From Apiotrichum sp. Y4204 (lineage: Eukaryota; Basidiomycota; Tremellomycetes; Trichosporonales; Trichosporonaceae): a stretch of 64,000 nucleotides of DNA. The notes beneath the pieces are model-generated. The model was not told the origin of the DNA, ran no database searches, and was given only the letters and a program-made list of their open reading frames with translations. Of this stretch, positions 24,377 to 36,430 are shown piece after piece. The stretch spans positions 1 through 64,000 of the forward strand of contig JAMYHL010000098.1 in NCBI GenBank assembly GCA_025531455.1, in the 5' to 3' direction. Position 1 is the first letter of the stretch. Every line of letters begins with the position of its first letter. The translations under genes were made by a program, and so were the position numbers.

Positions 24377-26178
24377 TGGCCCAAACACGGATCGGGCCCT
24401 CAGAAACATGTGTGCGGCTGTGGCTGGTACGATACGACTGGTCCAGAGCGTGCGCCTTTCTATCAACACCTACTGGTCAAGAAGGAGCGCGGCGTGGCCG
24501 CAGGGGCTTTCGTTTAAAGGTGCTGGAGAGGCGGTCCGACCATCGTGTGCTGCCGTACAGGCCAGGGCCGGGGAGGGTCCGATGGACATCGGTTTTCTTT
24601 TATTTACAGTTCAGTTCAGGATCTCATGCCAAGGGGGGAACCGTAGAGAGAAGGGGGCAGGTAACAGACTGCCACGGTGTAGTGAGCGCGTTGTTCAGTC
24701 GAGTGGTACACAGGGAAGTGCTTCCTGTGCTTCCTGTGTGCAACACACGTCTGCAATTCATGCATACAGCCCAGGCCGGCGTAGTAATCCCCAGCAATTC
24801 AGCAAGGCTCTCGCCGTTACACCAGTGACCACGCCACCAAATCAAAGGACACGAGGACGGTTACAAAATTCCAACATATTGGGAGCAGGTGAGACGAGCA
24901 TGGGCAGAGCGAGAAAGCAGCAGAACAGAGGGGAGCAAAGAAGAGCCCAACTCCGCCTCCCCTCCACTCCCGGGGTGGCCCATGCTCATCTCGCTGCCTT
25001 GGTTGCATCTCGCAGCTCTGTGCGCTCTCTTTCGGAAGCTCGGATCGCTCGGATCATTCGCGAGATCCCGTTGGGCCTGTCAAGAGGCTGTTGCCTGCTG
25101 GAAGCTGCATCCGTGGCCGTGGCCGGTCCGCTGATGGCGTACCCCCCCTGTCCCATGTTGTGCACCCTGCTCTCAGCTCCCTGCCTCCCAATGTCATGAT
25201 ATTTTGCGGGCCTGTGCCTCGCGACTTGCCTTTGCGTCCTTTTGCTGCTGTTACTGCCTTTATCTCTTTGGGATCTCGAACACATATACTCTGCCGTGCA
25301 CCGCCGTCAGAGTCACACAGACTTGCTCATTCCCACTCTCAATTTCTCTTCATCGCTCATCTTGTGATCCTCCTCATCGCTTTTCCATTGCGCTCGTCCT
25401 TGTCGCTCGTAACAGCCGACTGTGTGATATCTGTTTCACAGTTTCGGATTCTGTTGCAGCGTCCGTCGGTCGCTATCGTCGCTTGCCTGGTCGTCAAGCC
25501 AACGCATTCCCCCCTTCTCTGCGCCTCCCTGCCTCCGGGCACTTGCTCCTTCTCGCACGCTCAACTACCGCGGAGCTCTGCTTTGGGCCACCCATGCCCC
25601 GTGCAACGCCAGTCCCGTGCAAGCATTTCCATCTTGTGTAACAACAAACCAAATCCCATATCCTACATCCTCATTCCTACAGCACATTTGCACACTCCCG
25701 ACTCCTTCAAACCCTTGACACACACCTCCGACATTCTTTCCATTCTCGTACAGTCGTCGTTCACTGGTACCGATCACACCACGTCTGGAACCTTTCGCCC
25801 CCTCGCGCTCGTGCTCGTCTGGAACGGCAGCTGGAACGGCAGAATCCCCTTGGCGCAACCTCCACCCGGCCGGGCCTTTCTTTGCGCGCGACTCTTGGTC
25901 TGCATTGCATGCAGTCTGTGGTATCGCTGATCGCTGCGATCTGATCTAAGAAGGGCGATCCATTCCATTTGCATCGCTTCTCGCGCCGATCCTTACGCCC
26001 CCCCGTCGCGCGCCCTCGGCCGATCCGCATCGCATCACATTGCAGCACAGCGGCGAGCGTCTTCCTTCGTGCCGTTAAACGTTGCGCGTCAGAAGCATAG
26101 TCGCCGCGCTCACTCCTCTGCCGCGCGTTGCAACTTCTCCTCACCCTCCTTTCCGCGGTTCCGCCGCCGGCACACGCG

Positions 26179-26200
26179 CACACACACACACACACACACA
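26179..26200. repeat. (CA)n microsatellite in 5' leader
   Basis: Eleven CA dinucleotides about 250 bases upstream of the start codon of the 1156-residue protein. Confidence 0.85.
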
Positions 26201-26451
26201 TCACCCACAAATCAACAGATCTGCAGGGCCACAGACGGACAAGTAAGCACTGCGCCGATCTCTGCTGGCTCGACTGTGTACGGCGATCGTGTTCCTTGCG
26301 CCCCTCGCCGTTGACGGGCGTCCGTTTCCGTTCTTCGCGCCTCCCGGCCCCGGGCATCGCTCGGCCGCTCTCGGGCCCTGTCTCCAAGATCTTCAGCTCG
26401 ACTGAACATTCGGACACGGACACTTCTGGCGCGACTCGCTGAGCCGCAGCC

Positions 26452-29400
26452 ATGCCACCTGGTAAGTAAAGGCGCGAGGTAATGATAGCGCATGGAGATG
26501 GCCGGCTGGGCCAGCCGGGCAGCCCCTGCGAGCGCACACGCGCTGCACCCGTGCAGTCTGGTGTACGGAACATTCGACGGTGCCGTCAAGTCCCTGCCGT
26601 ACAGGCAGTACGTGAACGTGTCCAGGACGACAGTCCTGTTCATGGAAACGCCTTTAGTCTCGAGAGTCTCTCCGACCCTTTGTGCACCATGCGTGCTGCC
26701 ATGGCGGTCCGCAAGGGCTTTCACATATTCTCCGGGCCACATCGACGCGGCGTCCGCGGTGGCCGCACCCATATACTTGTTCCCCTTGTTCCGCTAACAT
26801 TGCCAGCGCTATCGTTCGTGTCAGCCCCATCCGCCAATGCTATTCTTTCCGACCTACGGCCAACGACCCTCACCGTGGCCGCACTCAACTATGTCAACGC
26901 GTTTCTTGACGAACTTCTCGTATCCTTGATCACCTCCGCGCGTTCCATCAACCCCACGCATCTGCGCACTCGTGGCGTGCCGGCCGTCTTCGCAGCCGAC
27001 CGCGATGGGAGTGATCAGCCGTCGCATTCGTCCGTGGGCGCGTTAGGCCATTCGGCTGTTGGCGAAGCCGAGGTGGAGATCCGTGGGTGGTATGATAGCC
27101 ATCCAACAGCCCAGAAAGGCGTTTCGGGCTTTCCTCCGGCGGGCACAGGTCACGGCCTCCTTGCGACGAGCTCTCGCACCGCTGGGAGCAACGTGGCTAG
27201 CGACGCCGCATTCCCCGTCCGTGAGGCCGTCGAGCTCATGCGCGTTAAGGTGACAATGTTCTCGGTACGTTCATGATCCATGATGACTGTGGGACGACCG
27301 TGAGGCCGCGTGAGGCTTGAAAGGTTCTATGATCGGTGGCGTACAAGACTGTGTCGACACGAAACCCATGTCCCCATCATCCCCGTTGGCGTCAAGCCTC
27401 GTTTCGCCGCCATGGACTCTTGACCGACATGGCAATGAGATCCGGCCGATGGCGTCCACAGCTCAAGTCCATGTCCATTATGGTGATGGGTGTGATTGGT
27501 CTGGATGACGGCCGTACCCGTTTCACGCGTCGCTGTGGCGTGGCGAACCGACATGTAGCATTACTGACAATCCAGACATTCGCACCTAACGCGCCATCAG
27601 ATGTGGCGGTGGAAGAGGTTCTCCGCAGCTGGAAGAGCGTGGGGGGTGACATTGCCGAGGAGACCATATCACCAGCTGGGCTGTGGATCACCGCGATCCT
27701 CGAGTGAGTGCGCACAGTTGTCTCAAATGCAGGTGGCACGATTATTTCCGCTGACTCTAAAAGACACGTATCGGAGCACGTTCTCTCCAAGCTGTCCCAG
27801 GTAGTTGCTCGGGATTCCTCAGTCACCGCTGCTGGCGTTCAGGACCTCTATACTGCCCTGTGCGAGGACGACAGCGTATACGGATTCTTTAAGAGCATGG
27901 AGCGTAAGTGACATGGATATTATAACCGCTTACTCCAGTTCGGAAGGCCTTGGAAACGGAGATCCGTGCAGACACTACGCGCCGGAGGCCCCAGCGAACA
28001 GCGAGCGGATCAGCAGTGCCGCGGGCATCGTCCCCGTCAGAGAGACCGTCGACGACGTCGGTCAGCTCGCCACATGGCTCCAAAAGCTCACTCTCCTCGA
28101 CGACGCAAGGTGACCACCGCAAGTCCCTCGTCGCATCACGGTCACCAAGTGAACAACACTTAAAGGGCACGTCAAAGTCGGCTTCTTCTACACAGGTCAA
28201 CAACCATAAGCGCACCTCGAGTGTGCTTTCCATCTCCACCAAACAACCGTCCTTTGAGTCGTCCCACGATCCGCTCGGGAAACGGTTTTCTACTACCGAC
28301 AAGGCGGAGGAAGACTTTGACGCATTCTTGCGCAGTGGCGAAACGATGCGTGTCTCGTTGACTCCCAGCCGCTTCAGCACTTTTGAAGTGAGTGGCATAA
28401 ACGCCAGCTCTTACTCGGTCAACTAACAAGCCAGAGCTCACCAGTGTCGTCGCCCAGTCGACCGCCCGAGGTGCGGATTCACCCCAATACATCCAGCAAT
28501 GTTCTATCTGTTCCGCCATCGTCCAGCGAGTCGTCGCTACTCTCCAGTAGTACACAGGCAAGCACCGTCGACTCGGGGCGGTTTGGTAATTATCGCCAGG
28601 TTGCCGGACGGAGCTGGTCTTCGGCAACCAAACTGATGCCGCGCGATGCCGCCATTGAAGAGAAGACCGAGGAAGAGGACGGGATGGATCGGCCGTCGGT
28701 TTTGGACTTCATACGGAAGGAGCGTTCGGAGCGGTCACCGACAAACCAGTCGACCCCGCTTATTCGCACTGTGCCCGCTGTAATTCTTGGCACTCCATCC
28801 TCACCCCAGGACGATGACACAGAAAGCCTCGCCACCGATCGCTCTGACCTCCCCCGACGTGTAGCATCTTTGCACGCAACGTCTACGCCTGTGTCCGAGC
28901 CAGGAGACTCGCCGCGCATGTCCCCTGCTGTGTTCCCCCGCTCGATCCGCAGTGCCAGCGAAGGAGGGCCTGATCTTCCCGCCCAGGCTACGTTCCGACG
29001 CAAAAACGGAGCACGTCGTGAAATACTCGAGTCGTCCATGGAGAACCGCGAGATAGCCAAGTTCTTCGCCTCAACCCCGCCCCCAACCGTGACGTCTTTC
29101 TCGACTCTTCGGGACGAGGACAGCCCCAGCGTGTCGACTGGCAGCAAGCATCGCATGCCGTCGCTGAAGAACCTCATGTCAATCATGAAGAAGGATCGTG
29201 CACACTCAAAGGACCCCGAGAAACAGCCTTTAACTGTTTCATCACCCCAGAGATCGCCCACACCGGCGTCTGACCTTCATGGACAGGTGCCACGTCTGCG
29301 TGCACAGAAATCATCAAGCAGTTTTGCTTCTGGATCGACCGTCATGGCGCTCGGCATGAGCACAAGCTCCCTCTCAACCGACCCTCACCCAGGAAACCCT

Positions 29401-30720
29401 TCGCACACCGAGTCGCCTGTCAAGCCCCGCCAGCTGCTCCGTAAGCCCTCTCTCGTGCGCAAATGGGCGTCCCAGGTCGCGACTGGCGACCAGCGCTCAA
29501 TTGGCCGGAGGCGGGGAAGCACGCCCCGGAGCACAAACTCGCCGCTCCCGACTCAGGATGAAAAGGAAGACATGGAACTGGAACCTGACGAGGTGGTTGG
29601 AAACGGGGGCCGCGCCGTGTCTGCACCGCTGTTGTCTAGCTCACCCGCGCGTGGCCTCGGGCTCGGTGGCATCGATCTTCCCGAGGCGCTCCTCATCTCG
29701 CCAATCGAGGAAGGCGATGATGTCGAGCAAGGTCCTCAGGCGGCTCTCGCACAACTGACTGCGGGAAGCACCAAATCCTCCCCATCTTTGAGTATCGACA
29801 GTCCCCGCATCGGTCCCAAGATCGTGCGTCCGTCATCCCGCTCTCCATCGCGTCCATCATCCATCAGCTCGCTGCGCGACAGCCCGGGTATGCGTTCCAG
29901 CCCCCTGCATCACCGCGTTTTAGAACTTGCACGCGAAGGCGATGATGGCAGTCCGTCCTCCATTCCGCCCCCGCCTGTGCCTCACGCGCCACTTTCGCCG
30001 TTCCCGCAGTCTCCAGAGGTCAGCTCCGCACTCGGCGGCTCATCCGTTGCGGGCTCGGCAACGTCTGACATCTTTGTTTCGGCGGACGAGCTGGACGACG
30101 AGGAGGTGTTCGCTGAGACGCCTGAGGCCGGTGCCCCTACGATCCTCGAGCATGCTCCGAGCCCTCAATTGGCTGCCACCCCGGAAATTGAAACCATGAC
30201 GGAGGTCCCCAGTGCCGAGAGCCCCTCGACTAACAGGTCTAACGACGTTGTCCCCGTTTCGGAGCTTGTTCCACTGCGCCACCTTCTCGACCACGCCACG
30301 AGTGCGGTCGAGTGCCAAATGCTGCTTGACGCGATCCTCTCACAGCTCGGTGTCCCTCGCGCCGCCGGCGGGCCGGTCACGAACCCGACGCCTGAGGACC
30401 GTGTTGTTGCTTGGCTCCTCGCTGGACGTGAGGGGCCCGTCGGTGACGCGCGGCCCGCTCCGCCCAAGCGTCACGCGGCCTCGTCTGTGCTCAGCAGCTC
30501 GGTGACGAGCACCAGGCGCAGAAGCAATCGCTACAGTATGTCGTCGGAGACGACAATGAAGACGCTGCCGGCGCTTCCGGGATCGATCGTGGATCTTGGC
30601 AGCAGCGTGGAGTTGAATGGGGGGCATGCCACCGAAACACGTCGTGTGGACGTCGCTGCTGAGGGCGCAGCGGTCGCGGCTGCCGTTGCCGATGACAACA
30701 TGGCCAGGTGCCTCGCGTAA
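26452..30720 (+). CDS. 1156-residue protein of unknown function with histone-fold-like segments
   Basis: Not recognised as a named family. Six exons: 26452-26461, 26807-27264, 27576-27703, 27764-27903, 27939-28387 and 28435-30720; frames join exactly. The first exon encodes only Met-Pro-Pro plus one base. Residues about 5-270 are ordered and helical: TVAALNYVNAFLDELLVSL (about 29-47), then AVELMRVKVTMFS, then AGLWITAILEHVSEHVLSKL and SVTAAGVQDLYTAL. The last two segments resemble alpha-2/alpha-3 of H2A/NF-YC-like histone folds; this is my inference. Residues about 290-1020 are Ser/Pro-rich and look disordered. A second ordered segment, LVPLRHLLDHATSAVECQML, lies near residue 1000, followed by a basic Ser-rich tail. 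The likely role is nuclear or cortical scaffolding; the function is unknown. Confidence 0.75.
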
Positions 30721-31044
30721 GGGCAGGATGAGAGAGCTGGTCGAGGAGATGTAGCGCATGAGAGTGTTTGGATGAGAGATGCGTAAGGATCACGGATAAT
30801 AGCGGAAGGACATCTGGGGAGTATGTTTGGACGGGAAACGACAGACAGCGGAAGCGGTCTATTACGAGCAGAGCTTGTAGATTCTGTAGAGATATGACTG
30901 GTAAGTCTCTTATAGTGTTCTGTTTGGGATGTAGTGTAGAAAGACATAATGCATGTCGCTGGCAGTGTGCTACAGTGATGCGAACCAATGCGAGGGTGAG
31001 GATCAGGAGTGACAGATGAGGGGAAGCGTAAAGGAACGCTCGTG
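30721..31044. other. Convergent spacer
   Basis: 324 bases between the stop of the 1156-residue protein gene and the stop of DUG3. Presumed 3' UTRs and terminators; no coding sequence. Confidence 0.6.
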
Positions 31045-32532
31045 TTATGCGGCAGAGACGGCGGTATCGTAGGCGAAGCCGTGTCCGAATCCGAGCTGGA
31101 TGGCAAAGTCCGGGGAACGCGTGTGGCTCGCGGGGTCCTGCGGTGGGACCCAGTACTCATCAATGATTGGGATCTGGAGAAGGTTCATTTTCGGTGTGAT
31201 GACGACCATCATGTTGGTCTTAACCTCGATCCAGTCGGTGCGCTCAAAGGTGAGGGGCTCGCTCGCAATCATGATGATGCGCTCGCGCTTGTCGGCCTTC
31301 GTCATGCGGTAGAGACCTGCCCCGGCGTCGTATTCGTCGAAACTTGTGCCCGACGAGAAGAAGAGCGAGGACGCCTCGGACGTGCGCGACGAGATGTATC
31401 GTGTTGCCACGACCGTGTGGCCATCCGAAACGACAAAGTTCATGAGCGACGGGCCGGTCTGGTGTGAGCAGAGGGGCTTTGAGAATCGGCGGAGAAACCC
31501 GTACAGATACTCACAATGCCAGCCTCCTTGGACAGCTTGTTGATACAGTGGATAGTCTTCATCATTGCGTCACGTAGCTCGACGTGCGTGAACGATTTTG
31601 CGTGCGGGTCTTTCAGCTGAAAGTCAGTGACCGCTCACATCCGCAAACCCACCATGGAGAGGAAAACCATAAACGCCCATTCGGAATCAGTGTAGCCTGA
31701 GGGATAGAGGAAGAGTTCGTCAGAGAGCGAGGCCTGCAGCGCACGCTTGATCTTGGGAAACTCGTTTATCTCGCCGTTGTGCATCCACTGAACTGTCAGT
31801 TATGTCCGGTTTTTTGAATCAGACGGCGGGGAGGGTCGACAGGTGAGACTCCGCGACGCACCATCAAGCGGTCAAACATCCATGGGTGGCAGTTATCTTC
31901 ACTCGGCGCGCCGGCCATCGTGCTCGCGCGGACGTGGGCGAAGATGAGTGGACTCCGGATCTTCTCGGCCAAGCGCGTGAGATTGGCATTGCTCCACGCC
32001 GGCGAGATGGACTTGAAGACACAAGGGCGCTCCAGCTCGTGTTCGCGTTCTGACTCTGCACGGAGAGCCGCGCGCTGTGCGCGCTCCTCCTCCTCCTCGT
32101 GTGCGGCGTCCTCCGCTCCCAACGGTACAACGCCCGCGACAGGGGACTGTGACGGTGTGCCAGATCGAAGAGTTGACGGGCCACCGATTGGCGGTGTGGA
32201 CGGCGCTGGCGGCGGCGGCGAGCTAGGTCCTCCACCGCTTGCGATATCGCGCCGCGAAACGTGCGGGCACGGCCGGTCTGTAAGTACCGGATCATACCAC
32301 CCGATACCAAAGCCGTCGGCCTGCCGTCAGTTCGGCGCCAAGTGGGTAACATACATTCATTGGCCTACTGCTTGGAAAGCGCAGCTTGCTCTCAAACGCC
32401 TGGTTTGTGATGCTATGCCGCGGACGCGTGACGAGGTGGGCCACTTGAATGGGCTCAACTCCCTTGTATACAATCTGAAGTTAGTTTCGTAGCTCAAATC
32501 CTGGCAATACATCAACGTACGAAGCGACACAT
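31045..32532 (-). CDS. DUG3: Class II glutamine amidotransferase, DUG3-type (glutathione degradation)
   Basis: In yeast, Dug3 with Dug2 removes the gamma-glutamyl group from glutathione in the cytosol. Six exons: 32532-32521, 32474-32355, 32320-31862, 31787-31653, 31616-31515 and 31458-31045; 413 residues. The first exon encodes only MCRF, so the N-terminal nucleophile Cys2 is separated from the rest by a 46-nt intron. It joins to IVYKGVEPIQVAHLVTRPRH, then DGFGIGWYDP (residues 46-55), FKSISPAWSNANLTRLAEKI, SPLIFAHVRAST, SEDNCHPW and WMHNGEINEFPKI, all diagnostic of this family. An insertion of about 75 Ser/Pro- and Glu-rich residues after GWYDP makes it longer than yeast Dug3 (357). The last exon carries MNFVVSDGHTVVATRYIS. 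It shares a promoter with the Tudor-SN gene. Confidence 0.95.
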
Positions 32533-33180
32533 GGTGGCGAATGACGGTACAGGCTTTCCACTGCGGTGGAAAGAAATGCGATAATGGGAGAGAAATGGCG
32601 GGATGTGCGATGAGAAAATCAGCTCCTCTATCTCTGTCGAGTGTCAATGTCGTCCCAAAGTCTTTAGTGAAGATAAGATGAAAGAAACAACAGTGTGAAG
32701 AGACAAGAAACTGAGCACTATCGTTGACATGTCTTGCCTAACGGCTTCGAGCTTCGAGTCGATCCAATCGAACACCCTGGATGGCGATCACTACCGATGA
32801 CGACAGCAGTCGGGACAGCTGCGAGGAACCCAATAGGCAAGGTACTAATCGTTGCTAATAGCATATTCCTCGTGTGCTCACGAAAACTTGACGGAACCAA
32901 ACAGTTTCTATTGTGTGAGGCACGTGAGGCATGTGAGGCCAAAGCTGGGGCCCCAGATGATCTCTTTGACTTCCACGATCAAATGGCGGCGAGATGCGAC
33001 GTGCCACCCCGCGCCTCGCGCCGACTGCCAAGCTGCCAACACGCGCACACGACAAGGCAGGATCAAAGGTCAGTCGACATTTGAGAAAGAAGCCAAGAAC
33101 TCTGCTCTCTCATCGCATTCTCTCTCCTTGGCATAACTCACACTCTTTCCTTTCCCAACTCCCCCCGATCTAGTTTCTCA
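32533..33180. promoter_or_regulatory. Bidirectional promoter region, DUG3/Tudor-SN
   Basis: 648 bases between divergent starts. A CACGTG site (32921-32926) lies in a triplicated GTGAGGCAYGTGAGGC-like repeat (32915-32939). The Tudor-SN-proximal 80 bases are CT-rich (TCTCTCATCGCATTCTCTCT). No coding sequence. Confidence 0.55.
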
Positions 33181-36100
33181 ATGTCCACGCGTGCTGTGAG
33201 TTGCGACGTGTTTCCTCTTGACTAACCTTTCAGATCGTCAAGTGTACGTCCATTCTCAAACTCCATGTAGATGGGTTTAGTGTGTGGGCAACAGATCGAA
33301 CCCGATGTTCCAAGAATGCTCATCGGCGGAATCTGACCCAGATGACATCTATCATCTCATCTACGCTCTTCTGAGGGTTCCCCAACGCTTACATTCTCAG
33401 CGGTCCTCTCCGGCGACACGGTTATCGTGCGGCCCAAGGAGGCGCCCGCCCGCGGCCAGCCCGCGAAGGAGCGGTGAGCAGTTTTGTGTGCTGTAGTCCT
33501 GATCAGAGCAGTGTTCTTCACTTGGCCGGAATTACCGCTCCCCGTGTCGGCTCCTCCGTACGCGATGACGAGGTAAGGAGGCGCGCCAACATGGCAACTG
33601 ACCTCAGCCTTGGGCCTTCCCCGCACGGGAGTTCCTCCGCGCGCACCTTGTTGGAAAGGAGGTTGCATTCACTGTCACACACACGATCCCCAGCGGCGGG
33701 GAGTTTGCAAACGTCCTCTCGGCCCCGCCTGCTGCCGGACAGCCGCCCCAGGACGTTGCCACGCTCGTCGTCGCTGCCGGGTGGGCAAAGGCTCGCGACA
33801 ACGCTCCCGAGGCCCTCAAGGACGCCGAGGCTTCCGCTCAGGCCGAGGGGAAGGGTCTCTGGGCCGCAGAAGCTGAAACTGTGAGCTAGTGCACGAAGGG
33901 CTAATCTCACGATGTCAGCAGCGTACCGTCGCGTTCCAGATGCCGGCCGACCCCCATGCCTTCATCGCCGAGCACAAGGGCAAGGATCTCGATGGTGAGC
34001 GGAGAGGAGCGTCACCTTACTTACATCAGCTATTGTCGAGCAGGTCCGCGATGGCACCCAGCTTCGTGTTCGCTTGATCCTTGACGACAGCACTCATCAG
34101 TTTATCACCCTTGTTGTGGCCGGCGCGAAGAGTCCACGCGCGTCCATGATGCGCGACGGCGAGGCAACAGGTGCTGAGCCGTGGGGTGAGGAGGCCAAGT
34201 ACTTCACCGAGATACGTCTTCTTCAGCGTCCGATCAAGGTCCGTCTTCTTTCAGCCCCTGCCTCTCTAGGTGCCTCGCCCCTCGCTGGCCCCAACCCGGA
34301 TGGAAGCCTTCCTGCTCCTTCCACTGGCGCAAGCTTTATTATCGGTCAGGCGTGAGTGCTCATCAACTACAAGTGATTGACTCCAGTATCCACCCCAATG
34401 GAAACATTGCCGAGTTTTTGACGGCCGCTGGACTCGCCAAGGTCATTGACGTGAGTGACGCGTACCGGGATGGAATTGACTTCAGTGGCATGCCGGTATT
34501 CTCGCACCGCACGGCGGCCTCGACAAACTGCGCGCCGCCGAGCGCTCTGCCAAGGAGAAGCGTGCCGGTCTTTGGGAGGGCTACGGTGCTAACAAGGCGG
34601 GCGCCGCCCCCGGTGCCGCACCTGGCGGCAAGACTACCAAGGGCCAGGCCTTCGATGCCACCGTCGTCCGTATTTGGGGCCCCGACCAGCTCTCCATCGT
34701 GGCCAAGGGCGATGACAGCAGCAAGGAGCGCCGTGTACAGCTTGCATCTGTCCGTGGTCCTCGTGGCTCCGACGCTAAGAACGCGTACTGGGCGGGCGAG
34801 GCCAAGGAGTGAGTAAAGGTTTCTGAACTAGCTGACATTCAGATTCCTTCGCAAGCGTCTTATTGGCAAGGTTGTGCACGTCGTGGTGGACTACGTCAAG
34901 CCCAAGGATGGCGAGTACGAGGAGCGCGAGTGTGTGACCATCACCTACGGTCACCAGAACAGCAACATCTCCGAGCAGCTCATTGAGAAGGGTCTTGCGA
35001 CTGTTCTTCGTCACCGCCGTGATGACGAGGAGCGCTCGGCTGAGCTGGACAAGCTTATTGTCGCCGAGCAGAATGCCACTGCTGAGACCCGCGGACTTCA
35101 CTCGCCCAAGGACGTCCCCGTCCAGCAGCGCATTGTGGATGCGTCGGAGAACTCGCACCGTGCGGCGCAATACCTTCCTTCGTGGAAGCGTGCCGGCAAA
35201 CATCCCGCAGTTGTCGACTTTGTCTCGGGTGGCCACCGCTTCAAGCTCCTCCTTCCCAAGGAGCACGCCAAGATTACCTTCGTTCTCGCTGGTATCAAGG
35301 CTCCTCGAACTGCGCGTACTCCGCAGGAGAAGTCGGAACCGTATGGTGTTGAGGCCCACCGCTTTGCGTCGCGCTTCATGCAGCGGGACGTTGAGGTCAC
35401 CTTCGACAGCAACGACAAGCAGGGCGGATTTATCGGCGCCCTCTACGCTGGTAGTCAAAACGTTGCCGTTGAGCTCGTGCGTGCTGGCCTTGCGACCGTG
35501 CATGAGTACTCTGCCCAGAATCTTCCCTTCAGCGCCGAGCTCTTTGCTGCCGAGGAGCAGGCGAAGAAGGAGCACAAGAACGTAGGTTTTGGATCTTATT
35601 GTGTGCTGATCGCTAGATTTGGTCAGACTTCACCGGCGAGGAGGCGGCTCCTGTTGAGGAGCCCACCGGAGCGCTTCCTCCTCAGTACCTCGACGTGTAT
35701 GTGACGGCCGTCAAGGAGTCGGACCCATTCGCTTTCAGCGTTCAGGTTCTGGAGGACACGAACGTTGCTGCTCTTGAGAAACTCATGTCTGACCTCTCAC
35801 TCCACAACCGCAATGCCGGAAATGCCGCCCCAGCTGGTTTTAGCCCGCGCACTGGCGACATTGTGGCTGCCAAGTGGAGTGAGGACAACCAGTGGTACCG
35901 CGCCAAGGTGAAGAAGGCGAGCGGGATGAAAAAGGAGGCGACGGTGGTTCTCATGGACTATGGAAATGAGGAGATGATGCCGTTCTCGCGCATTCGCCCT
36001 CTGGACACCAAGTTCAAGTCGCTCCCCGGGCAGGCGCGGGAGGCGCGTCTGTCGTTTGTTAAGCTGCCGACCAAGGACAGCGAGTACGGTCCGGACGCAC

Positions 36101-36430
36101 GTCGCCGCTTCGGCCAGTTCACTGAGGGCCGCAAGCTCGTCGCCAATATCGACCAGCGCGAGGGCAACCTCTTGCACCTGCGCCTCATTGACCCGTCCGA
36201 CCCGAACGCAGTGCAGGACCCTCTGGCGTGTATCAACGCGGACCTTGTCCGTGATGGTGAGTCACATAGTGCATTTCAGCATCTGACACGTAGGCCTTGC
36301 GACGCTCGACAAGTCGTGTCGCTATATCAACGCGTACCCCCAGGTGGTGAAGAAGATCAACCAGGCGTGCGAGGGTGCCAAGGCTGACCGCCTTGGTATC
36401 TTCGAGTTTGGCGACGTGAGCGAGGACTAG
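33181..36430 (+). CDS. SND1: Tudor staphylococcal nuclease (Tudor-SN, SND1 homologue)
   Basis: Multidomain RNA-binding protein; relatives act in RNA decay, RNA-induced silencing complexes and stress granules. Twelve exons: 33181-33195, 33234-33243, 33401-33473, 33512-33572, 33608-33880, 33919-33994, 34030-34351, 34387-34450, 34486-34808, 34843-35581, 35617-36256 and 36294-36430; 910 residues, the usual length. Four SN domains run from about residues 5-145, 147-295, 300-470 and 490-650, with signatures AIVKSVLSGDTVIVR, DEPWAFPAREFLRAHLVGKE, WHAGILAPHGGLDKLRAAER and FKLLLPKEHAKITFVLAGIK. The Tudor domain (about 727-785) contains KWSEDNQWYRAKV and VVLMDYGNEE with the aromatic cage. It lies inside the split fifth SN domain that ends with RYINAYPQVVKKINQACEGA. 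Exon 2 is only 10 nt. Confidence 0.96.

Larger units (their letters stand above)
21385..26451. other. 5-kb region without recognisable gene
   Basis: No protein could be assembled on either strand from 21385 to about 25200; open frames are short and of random composition. It contains three small tandem repeats (21963-21988, 23262-23283, 24349-24376). The part from about 25200 to 26451 is pyrimidine-rich with a CA tract and is likely promoter plus 5' leader of the gene starting at 26452. A long non-coding RNA cannot be excluded. Confidence 0.5.

Noticed and set aside
24408..25199. 263-codon open frame in the 5-kb gap
   Set aside because: Composition typical of chance frames in GC-rich DNA; no conserved block on inspection.
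27265..27575. Possible extra exon inside intron 2 of the 1156-residue protein gene
   Set aside because: An open frame crosses it, but it would need to replace a well-supported CAG acceptor and adds low-quality sequence.
28435..30720. Antisense open frames opposite the Ser-rich exon
   Set aside because: Shadow frames caused by codon bias of the coding strand.
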